From JAKSPM01 sp964450645 (lineage in GTDB: Bacteria > Bacillota > Clostridia > Oscillospirales > Oscillospiraceae), in assembly GCA_964450645.1 (NCBI GenBank), contig CAYVEB010000038.1, positions 1 to 11,576 on the forward strand: a DNA stretch of 11,576 nucleotides, read 5' to 3'. A program made the translations under genes and the position numbers. The notes beneath the pieces were generated by a model. It was given only the letters and a program-made list of their open reading frames with translations. It was not told where the DNA came from and did not search any database. Positions 1 through 4,771 of this stretch are shown here, piece by piece. Positions within the stretch are counted from its first letter, which is position 1; each line of letters begins with the position of its first letter.

Positions 1-69
1 GTGAAGTCCTCGGTTCGTGTTTCGCGCCGTCTGACGCACCATCAAAAGACAATAAAAAAGATATTGTTC

Positions 70-100
70 CCGAAAAGCCCGATATAATCGGGCTTTTCGG
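70..100. terminator. Perfect 14-bp hairpin, possible terminator
   Basis: Bases 70-83 (CCGAAAAGCCCGAT) pair perfectly with 87-100 around a 3-base loop (ATA). There is no T run directly after it on the plus strand, although GGTTTTT follows at 114-120. On the minus strand the run CTTTTTT comes about 10 bases after the stem. It is terminator-like in shape, but its direction and role are unclear. Confidence 0.4.
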
Positions 101-203
101 CGCCTCAGAGGGCGGTTTTTCGAGCGTCAAAAACGTAGATGAAAAAAGCGGTCTTCTCTTTGCGGACAGACTCGAACCCTAGCAAACAACTGAATAGCAA
201 AAT

Positions 204-246
204 AAAGGAAAGCAGACGGAGCGAAAAACCGTCTTCTTTCCTTTTT
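204..246 (+). terminator. Intrinsic terminator, 15 of 16 bp paired
   Basis: Bases 204-219 pair with 229-244 (AAAGGAAAG, one C/T mismatch, then AGACGG against CCGTCT) around a 9-base loop. The right arm ends in TTT and two more T follow, giving a plus-strand T tract at 242-246. The minus-strand exit is also T-containing (ATTTTGC), so it may work both ways. Confidence 0.6.
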
Positions 247-250
247 CAAA

Positions 251-288
251 AGCCAATCGTTTGAATAAAAATGGTTGGCTCTTTTTTT
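251..288 (+). terminator. Intrinsic terminator with 7-T tail
   Basis: AGCCAATCG at 251-259 pairs with TGGTTGGCT at 272-280 (9 bp including two wobble pairs), followed by C and seven T at 282-288. This is a textbook plus-strand terminator, and it follows the previous hairpin by only a few bases. The gene it would serve must lie to the left of the window or be lost. Confidence 0.65.
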
Positions 289-301
289 ATTGCGCCAGCA
301 A

Positions 302-445
302 CAAGGTTCTGGGCCACAGCTGTTGAAAAAGAACCAGACCAGCATCAGTCAGAGCATTGAGGAAAAGATTCTGTCCATATACGCCAAAGGGATGACCACT
401 GGCGACATTGAGACACATATCCAGGATATCTACGGTACTGAAATT
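302..445 (+). pseudogene. IS256-family transposase fragment
   Basis: About 45 codons in one plus-strand frame read GPQLLKKNQTSIS, then EEKILSIYAKGMTTGDIE and a DIYGTEI end. This matches the conserved segment of IS256-family (mutator-type) DDE transposases that lies before the first catalytic aspartate. The homology starts abruptly near 302-311 and stops at 445. Everything before and after it in a protein of about 400 residues is missing, including all three catalytic acidic residues, so it cannot be active. No terminal inverted repeats are visible. It sits between a terminator at 251-288 and the hairpin at 462-495, just beyond the 3' end of the thiamine operon, which suggests an old insertion that has been deleted down to a scrap. 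The match is recognised from memory of the family. Confidence 0.75.
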
Positions 446-461
446 GTTCCAGCCGCCGGGA

Positions 462-499
462 GGGCTTGCCGCCTATGTAATCGGGCGGCAAGCCCTTTT
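462..499 (+). terminator. 12-bp hairpin beyond the thiamine operon
   Basis: GGGCTTGCCGCC at 462-473 pairs perfectly with 484-495 around a 10-base loop. Four T follow on the plus strand (496-499), so it fits a plus-strand terminator for the IS fragment side. It also lies 12 bases past the stop of the last thiamine gene on the minus strand and is the natural candidate to end that operon. On that strand, however, the stem is followed by TCCCGGCGG rather than a T run, possibly because the transposase scrap replaced the original tail. Confidence 0.55.
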
Positions 500-507
500 C
501 GTTTGCT

Positions 508-1107
508 TTAATTCGCTGCCTTAAAGGACGCAAAATACTCCTCCGGATTCTCACAGACCATCGCGCCGCTCATAACGCAAGCACCCTTGGCTCCAGTCTG
601 GAGTACCCACGCAAAATTCCCCGGCTGAATTCCGCCAATTGCGTAGACCGGGATTTGCACGCTCTGGCAAACCGCGCGCAAAAACTCCAGACCGCGACCC
701 GGCAGGCCCTTTTTGCAGTCCGTGGCAAACACGTGCCCGGCGGTGATATAGGTGCAGCCCAACCGCTGGGCCTGCACGGCGTCCTCCACGCTATGGCACG
801 ACGCGCCAAGGACCGAAAAGCAAGCCTTGTCCCCATCGGAAAGGGACTTCAAAGCCGGCAGCGGCAGATGAATCGCCGTCGCACCCAGTTCCTTCGCAAC
901 CGCCGCAAAATTGTGCAGGATGCAGGGCACATGGTTTTCCCCGCAAATTGCAAGCACAGCCTGGGCCAGCGCCCTATACGCTTCCTGCGGCAAATTCTTC
1001 TCCCGCAGAATGATTCCCTTTGGCCGCGCCCGGGCAATTCTTTCAATTCTGGTCAGAAACTCCTCCCGGCAGAGCAGACGGTTCGTTACACACAGCAGTT
1101 CAGACAT
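508..1107 (-). CDS. tenI: TenI-like thiazole tautomerase (ThiE/TenI superfamily)
   Basis: A 199-residue protein of the ThiE/TenI TIM-barrel superfamily. The segment GHVFATDCKKGLPGRG (residues 124-139) and the later YAIGGI and CVMSG phosphate-binding motifs match Bacillus TenI closely. TenI isomerises the thiazole carboxylate product of ThiG to its aromatic form. The histidine of GHVF (H125 here) corresponds to the TenI active-site histidine; thiamine phosphate synthase ThiE normally has proline there (GPxFxTxTK). The ThiE-type HLGQ motif is replaced by HLPL. Automatic annotation would probably say ThiE, and a residual synthase role cannot be excluded. The start at 1107 overlaps the thiH stop by 8 bases (ATGTCTGA), suggesting translational coupling. 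An in-frame ATG at 1119 is an alternative; neither has a clear ribosome site. It is the last gene of the operon. Confidence 0.8.
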   Translation of the reverse strand: MSELLCVTNRLLCREEFLTRIERIARARPKGIILREKNLPQEAYRALAQAVLAICGENHVPCILHNFAAVAKELGATAIHLPLPALKSLSDGDKACFSVLGASCHSVEDAVQAQRLGCTYITAGHVFATDCKKGLPGRGLEFLRAVCQSVQIPVYAIGGIQPGNFAWVLQTGAKGACVMSGAMVCENPEEYFASFKAAN

Positions 1108-2353
1108 ATAAATAGTCATTCAAAACCGGCTGAAGACCTTCCTCAGAGATGTCGCGGTACATCTTATCGAGGCTGCGGCCATCTTCGATTTCAAACTGCT
1201 CGTCGCCCTCCTCCGTCCCCGACGCCTTCCCGCTGTATTTGCTCTCATGGTCACCGATGCCCGTGGACACGCCCGCAGAAATCTTTGTCGCCGCGATCTT
1301 GACAATTCCATTCCGGAACGCCGCGCTTTCGCGGGAGGAGACCGTGATTCCCACAAATGGAAGGAAAATCCGATAGGCGCAGATGATCTGGCACAGTTGC
1401 TTTTCATGGACGTCCAGCGGGTTAATTTTTTCATTGTTGATAATGGGCCGCAGACGCGGGCAGGACAGCGACATTTCCGCAGACGGGAATTTCCGCTGCA
1501 GATAGTACACATGCAGCGCGCTGGCCAGCGCGTCCTTGCGGAAATCGGCAAGCCCCAGCAACGCGGAAAACGCCACGCCGCGCATACCGCCCCGCAGCGC
1601 GCGCTCCTGCGCATCGAACCGATAGGGCCATACCCGTTTGTGCCCAAACAGGTGCAAAGTTTCATATTTGTCCGTGTCATAGGTCTCCTGGAACACGGTC
1701 ACATAGTCCGCGCCGCATTCGTGGAGGTAGCGGTAGTCGTCCGTATTCACAGGGTAGATCTCCAACCCGACCATCCGGAAATACTTCCTCGCCAACTTGC
1801 AAGCCTCGCCAATGTATTCTACGTCGCTCTGGGCGCGGCTCTCCCCTGTCAAAATCAGAATTTCCTCCATCCCGCTGTCGGCAATCACCTTCATTTCCCG
1901 TTCAATCTGTTCCATCGACAGCTTCATACGGTGAATGTGGTTGTAGCAGTTAAAGCCGCAGTAGACGCAGTAATTTTCGCAATAATTGGCAATATACAGC
2001 GGCGTGAACAGATAGACCGTATTCCCAAAGTGCTTGCTGGTCTCTAAGCGGGCACGCTGGGCCATCCGCTCCAAAAACGGCTCCGCCGCCGGAGACAGCA
2101 GCGCCTTGAAATCCTCAATGGAACAGGTTCTGTGCTCCAACGCTGCCCGGACGTCTCGCGCGGTATACTTTGACGCGTCATATGACCGCATTTCCCGCAT
2201 CACCTTCTGGCAAATGTCCGAGTCAATCTGTTCCATGCCGGGCATATATTCCATGTGATTTGTCCGGGAGGACGGATCTGTCTCCAGACGATGTTTTTTC
2301 GCCAGGGCCTCCGCAGAAAGATATTGCGAATCCACAAAAAATTGGTTTTCCAT
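1100..2353 (-). CDS. thiH: 2-iminoacetate synthase ThiH (radical SAM)
   Basis: A 417-residue radical SAM enzyme that cleaves tyrosine to dehydroglycine (2-iminoacetate) and p-cresol, supplying the glycine-derived part of the thiazole. The cluster motif is C125-ENY-C129-VY-C132 followed by GF, the CxxxCxYCGF form typical of ThiH. Other family landmarks are FGNTVYLFTPLYIANYC before the motif, LTGE after it, VFQETYDTDKY, LIGL-like ALLGLADFRKDA, SCPRLRP and SSRESAAFRN. It is about 40 residues longer than E. coli ThiH at the N terminus, a common feature of clostridial versions as I recall them. The ATG at 2353 was preferred over the upstream GTG at 2362 because GAGGTG sits six bases before it. Ten bases separate it from the thiG stop. 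Use of ThiH instead of ThiO fits an anaerobe. Confidence 0.95.
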   Translation of the reverse strand: MENQFFVDSQYLSAEALAKKHRLETDPSSRTNHMEYMPGMEQIDSDICQKVMREMRSYDASKYTARDVRAALEHRTCSIEDFKALLSPAAEPFLERMAQRARLETSKHFGNTVYLFTPLYIANYCENYCVYCGFNCYNHIHRMKLSMEQIEREMKVIADSGMEEILILTGESRAQSDVEYIGEACKLARKYFRMVGLEIYPVNTDDYRYLHECGADYVTVFQETYDTDKYETLHLFGHKRVWPYRFDAQERALRGGMRGVAFSALLGLADFRKDALASALHVYYLQRKFPSAEMSLSCPRLRPIINNEKINPLDVHEKQLCQIICAYRIFLPFVGITVSSRESAAFRNGIVKIAATKISAGVSTGIGDHESKYSGKASGTEEGDEQFEIEDGRSLDKMYRDISEEGLQPVLNDYLYV

Positions 2354-2363
2354 GGCAGGCACC

Positions 2364-3131
2364 TCAATCGCGCAGGAATCCGGTCAGCGGATCAGACGCG
2401 GACGCCCCGCGCGTCAGCACTCTGCCAAGTCCCGCCAGATACGCCTTGCGTCCGGCCTCAATGGCCTGGCGGAAAGCGGTCGCCATCATGGGCAGATCGC
2501 CGGCGGTCGCAAGCGCCGTGTTCGCCATGATCGCCGCCGCGCCCATCTCCATCGCCTCGCAGGCTTGGGAAGGACGGCCAATCCCGGCGTCCACGATGAC
2601 CGGGAGATCGATCTCGTCAATCAGGATCTGGATGAAATCCCGCGTGGCTAAACCCTTGTTGGAACCGATCGGCGCCGCCAACGGCATCACAGCCGCGGCG
2701 CCAGCCTCCGCCAGATCCCGCGCGCTGTTCAAGTCCGGATACATATACGGCATGACCACAAAGCCTTCCTTTGCCAAAACCTCCGTGGCCTTGATCGTCT
2801 CCACATTGTCCGGCAGCAAATATTTTGAATCGCGCATAATTTCAATCTTTACAAAATCGCCGCAGCCAAGTTCCCGCGCGAGCCTTGCAATCCGAATCGC
2901 TTCCTGCGCGTTGCGCGCGCCAGAGGTGTTGGGCAGCAGCGTCACGCCCTTGGGGATAAAATCAAGGATGCTCTCCTGCTCTTTGGTGTTGGCGCGGCGA
3001 ACCGCAAGCGTGATCATTTCCGCTCCGGCGTCCCGGACGGCCGCCTGAATCAAATTCAAAGAGTATTTCCCGGAACCGAGAATAAATCGCGAGTGAAATT
3101 CACGCCCGCCAATCCGTAATGTATCTTCCAT
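2364..3131 (-). CDS. thiG: Thiazole synthase ThiG
   Basis: A 255-residue TIM-barrel enzyme that combines 1-deoxyxylulose 5-phosphate, dehydroglycine and ThiS thiocarboxylate into the thiazole phosphate carboxylate. Visible signatures are FILGSGKYS near the N terminus, TLAVRRAN, TLLPNTSGARNAQEA, FVKIEIMRDSKYLLPD, then MPLAAPIGSNKG, VDAGIGRPSQA and a final phosphate-binding MANTALATAGD. K95 in VKIEI is the likely Schiff-base lysine for the sugar phosphate. Length is normal for the family. The frame is open further upstream, but the start at 3131 is chosen because AAGGGAAGGG lies just before it and MEDTLRIGG is where the family homology begins. It lies 28 bases after thiF. Confidence 0.96.
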   Translation of the reverse strand: MEDTLRIGGREFHSRFILGSGKYSLNLIQAAVRDAGAEMITLAVRRANTKEQESILDFIPKGVTLLPNTSGARNAQEAIRIARLARELGCGDFVKIEIMRDSKYLLPDNVETIKATEVLAKEGFVVMPYMYPDLNSARDLAEAGAAAVMPLAAPIGSNKGLATRDFIQILIDEIDLPVIVDAGIGRPSQACEAMEMGAAAIMANTALATAGDLPMMATAFRQAIEAGRKAYLAGLGRVLTRGASASDPLTGFLRD

Positions 3132-3159
3132 AATTCCCTTCCCTTCTATGTTGTATGTT

Positions 3160-3966
3160 CTATTCCCCGCAGCCGCGCGGCGCATAGTCCGCCCGATTCC
3201 CGGCAAGCGAGCGGATTGCGGGATTTTTTCCGCACACCGCGCAGTCCGGATCCGGCGACGGCATGTTTACCACACGGATCTGCATTTGAAACGCGTCAAA
3301 ATACAATATTTTTCCAACCAAAAGCTCGCCGGTTCCCAGCAAAAATTTGATCGCTTCCAACGCCTGGACGCTCCCCAGAACGCCGGTCACCGCGCCGACC
3401 ACGCCCGCCTCGGAACACGTAACGGTTCCCTCCGGTACGCCGCCGAGCAAACACCGCAGGCACGGGCCGCGCCCGGGAGAATAGGTCATAACCTGTCCCT
3501 CCCACCGCACGCAGCCGGCGTGAACATAGGGCTTTTGCGACAGAACGCACGCGTCGTTGATCAAAAATTTCGTTTCAAACCGGTCGGTGCAATCCAAAAC
3601 CAGATCGTACGGCTCGATGACGCGCTGAAGATTGTCCACCGTCATCCGTTCATCGTACACCTGGACGTTCACATCCGGGTTGAGCGCCTGGATGGACGTT
3701 CTGGCAGATTCCGCCTTTCGCATCCCCAACGCGCCGGTGCTGTGGAGAATCTGCCGCTGCAAGTTCGACAGTTCCACCCGGTCGTAATCCGCAATCCCCA
3801 GCGTTCCCACGCCCGCCGCGGCCAAATACAGCAGCGCGCTGGAGCCAAGTCCGCCCGCTCCGATCACCAAAACCTTGGATTGCAGCAGCCGCTTTTGCCC
3901 GGCGGCGCCAATTTCCCGCAGCACAAAATGCCTGGAATAGCGCTGCGCCTGTTCCGCAGTCAACAT
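3160..3966 (-). CDS. thiF: ThiS adenylyltransferase ThiF (E1-like)
   Basis: A 268-residue E1-like (ThiF/MoeB/HesA) protein that adenylates the C-terminal glycine of ThiS so that sulfur can be loaded. It has the N-terminal RYSRHFVLREIG of the family, the nucleotide-binding GAGGLGS at residues 37-42, LSNLQRQ with the conserved arginine near 71, and DCTDRFETKFLINDAC. A structural zinc site is formed by C169xxC172 and C242xxC245. C184 in TVTCSEAG aligns with the sulfur-relay cysteine (Cys184) of E. coli ThiF. The start at 3966 follows the thiS stop by three bases and has GGAGG about 10 bases upstream. Its position after thiS and before thiG separates it from MoeB and other E1 paralogues. Confidence 0.94.
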   Translation of the reverse strand: MLTAEQAQRYSRHFVLREIGAAGQKRLLQSKVLVIGAGGLGSSALLYLAAAGVGTLGIADYDRVELSNLQRQILHSTGALGMRKAESARTSIQALNPDVNVQVYDERMTVDNLQRVIEPYDLVLDCTDRFETKFLINDACVLSQKPYVHAGCVRWEGQVMTYSPGRGPCLRCLLGGVPEGTVTCSEAGVVGAVTGVLGSVQALEAIKFLLGTGELLVGKILYFDAFQMQIRVVNMPSPDPDCAVCGKNPAIRSLAGNRADYAPRGCGE

Positions 3967-3969
3967 TCC

Positions 3970-4164
3970 TCAGCCACCTCCCACAAAACTCACCACTTCC
4001 AGCGTGTCACCGTCCATGAGGACCACTTCCGGGTACTTCGCCTTGGGTACGATCTCGCCGTTGCGCTCCACGGCGATTCTCCGCACGTCATACGCCGTCG
4101 TTTCCAGATACTCCATCAAAGTTTTCCCCGCGAGATCTAAACTGGCTCCATTTATTTTTACCAT
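3970..4164 (-). CDS. thiS: Sulfur carrier protein ThiS
   Basis: A 64-residue ubiquitin-fold sulfur carrier. The features are MVKINGASLDL at the start, the central YDVRRIAVERNGEIVPKAKY block, and a glycine end VSFVGGG, where the last glycine would be adenylated by ThiF and converted to a thiocarboxylate for ThiG. Most ThiS proteins end in two glycines; three are seen here, which should not affect function. The true start is the ATG at 4164, with GGAGGG six bases before it. The same frame runs upstream to 4281, but that part is the riboswitch. It is the first gene of the operon and lies 20 bases past the end of the riboswitch terminator stem, so its ribosome site is exposed only on read-through. 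Confidence 0.95.
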   Translation of the reverse strand: MVKINGASLDLAGKTLMEYLETTAYDVRRIAVERNGEIVPKAKYPEVVLMDGDTLEVVSFVGGG

Positions 4165-4183
4165 AACTTTCCCTCCAAAATAC

Positions 4184-4218
4184 AAAAATGGGAAGTTCCC
4201 GGTTTGGAAACCTCCCAT
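4184..4218 (-). terminator. TPP riboswitch expression-platform terminator
   Basis: On the minus strand ATGGGAGGTTTCC pairs with GGGAACTTCCCAT (13 continuous bp with two wobble pairs) around the 5-base loop AAACC, occupying 4188-4218. The right arm runs into five T on the minus strand (4188-4184). It lies between the TPP aptamer and the thiS ribosome site, so TPP binding is expected to favour this hairpin and stop transcription before the operon. Confidence 0.85.
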
Positions 4219-4230
4219 CCTTCCGCGTAT

Positions 4231-4316
4231 AAGCATCCCTACGTTGGCATTATCCAAATCAGGTTCTAGGTCGAAGGTCACACCTTCCTCTCAGCCTGTC
4301 CACAAGCTCCCCACTT
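4231..4316 (-). promoter_or_regulatory. TPP riboswitch aptamer (thi box)
   Basis: Read on the minus strand, the element shows the conserved TPP segments in order. These are GTGGGGAGC at 4314-4306, GGCTGAGAGG with CTGAGAG at 4294-4288, AGAACCTGAT at 4267-4258, then GGATAATGCC and AACGTAGGGA down to 4236. A short P1 can form between AAGTG (4316-4312) and TGCTT (4235-4231). Its position directly after the promoter and directly before thiS fits feedback control of the whole thiamine operon by thiamine diphosphate. Confidence 0.95.
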
Positions 4317-4326
4317 TTCAAATATT

Positions 4327-4355
4327 ATTATAAACCCCTTACCCGCAAAAGTCAA
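4327..4355 (-). promoter_or_regulatory. Sigma-A promoter of the thiamine operon
   Basis: On the minus strand TTGACT (4355-4350) and a perfect TATAAT (4332-4327) are separated by exactly 17 bases. Transcription should begin near 4320, which puts the start a few bases before the TPP aptamer. Confidence 0.85.
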
Positions 4356-4362
4356 GTGCGGG
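4342..4362. repeat. Inverted repeat spanning the thiamine -35 box
   Basis: CCCGCA at 4342-4347 and TGCGGG at 4357-4362 form a 6-base perfect inverted repeat with a 9-base spacer that contains the -35 hexamer. It might be an operator, or a weak terminator for the 76-residue gene just upstream, although no T run follows on the minus strand. Confidence 0.35.
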
Positions 4363-4367
4363 CCGGA

Positions 4368-4598
4368 TCATTCCTTCACATATTGCAAAATATTCTGCAC
4401 CTGGCAGTCCAGCGCATAACGCATCTCGTCCAACGTCCTGGTGCTGATGGCCTCTCCCTTTTTATGCGGCAGAGCATATTGGCGAAAAAGCCCTTCTTGA
4501 AAATCAGATGGTATTCCGTAATGTTCTTTTAAAACAGTATCTCGTAAAATGGCACATAGCTGATCAAGCTCACACCATCCGAGCTTATGATACTGCAT
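4368..4598 (-). CDS. Small protein of unknown function, 76 residues
   Basis: I do not recognise this protein. It is 76 residues long, soluble-looking, without a signal peptide or membrane segment. The first third (HKLGWCELDQLCAILRDTVL) is helical and contains two cysteines; the middle holds GIPSDFQEGLFRQYALPHKKG; the end is a likely helix with LDEMRYALDCQVQNIL. The ATG at 4598 has only a weak ribosome site (TGAGATAAA), but a good -10 box lies about 20 bases upstream. It ends 13 bases before the -35 box of the thiamine operon on the same strand, so read-through would enter the TPP riboswitch. Its codon content looks less GC-rich than the thi genes. It could be a small regulatory protein or a decayed remnant; the open frame plus promoter makes a real gene somewhat more likely. 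Confidence 0.55.
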   Translation of the reverse strand: MQYHKLGWCELDQLCAILRDTVLKEHYGIPSDFQEGLFRQYALPHKKGEAISTRTLDEMRYALDCQVQNILQYVKE

Positions 4599-4619
4599 TT
4601 TATCTCAAATTTTTTCTTG

Positions 4620-4625
4620 ATTATA
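4620..4625 (-). promoter_or_regulatory. -10 box upstream of the 76-residue gene
   Basis: A perfect TATAAT lies on the minus strand at 4625-4620, about 22 bases before the ATG at 4598. No convincing -35 hexamer is seen at 16-18 bases; TTCCAC is the nearest and is poor. The intergenic DNA around it (4599-4712) is AT-rich and shows no other feature. Confidence 0.4.
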
Positions 4626-4712
4626 CGCAATATATTAAGTATAGTGGAATATCAAAAATGAGCGGATCTTGCCAGTGACCATGCCAAGGCTGCGCAGAAT
4701 AGACTAAATCTT

Positions 4713-4760
4713 TAAAAAACATTCGGTGCCCGGCGGTTCAAAAAGCCACCGAGCACCGAA
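4713..4760 (-). terminator. Bidirectional intrinsic terminator
   Basis: Bases 4722-4736 pair with 4746-4760 over 15 continuous positions (two wobble pairs) around a 9-base loop. On the minus strand the stem is followed by TGTTTTTTAAA (4721-4711), ending the export operon about 12 bases after its stop. On the plus strand the stem is followed by a run of seven T at 4763-4769, so it can also block transcription from the other side. Confidence 0.85.
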
Positions 4761-4771
4761 AATTTTTTTAT

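Larger units (their letters stand above)
1..301. other. Left-edge region with no supported intact gene
   Basis: I see no recognisable gene here. One plus-strand frame is open from the window edge (codon at position 3) to a TAG at 180-182, giving 59 residues without an identifiable start, ribosome site or motif. It could be the end of a gene lying to the left, but it reads through a perfect 14-bp palindrome, which makes coding doubtful. The rest of the stretch is occupied by hairpins listed separately. Confidence 0.3.

Noticed and set aside
155..185. tRNA-like GGTTCGAGTC on the minus strand, and an ACCA near 38-41 on the plus strand
   Set aside because: Neither can form a T arm with paired stems plus a matching acceptor stem, so no tRNA can be supported.
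3132..3206. N-terminal extension of thiG by 25 residues
   Set aside because: It overlaps the end of thiF, has no family homology, and the internal ATG at 3131 has a good ribosome site.
655..4140. Long plus-strand frames opposite the thiamine genes (for example 655-1302, 1247-2047, 2170-3048, 3148-4140)
   Set aside because: They are mirror frames of strongly recognised thi genes in GC-rich DNA, with low-complexity Arg/Ala/Pro/His-rich translations and no motifs or ribosome sites.
4165..4281. N-terminal extension of thiS to 103 residues
   Set aside because: The extra 39 codons translate the riboswitch and its terminator; the ATG at 4164 has its own GGAGGG site and begins the family homology.
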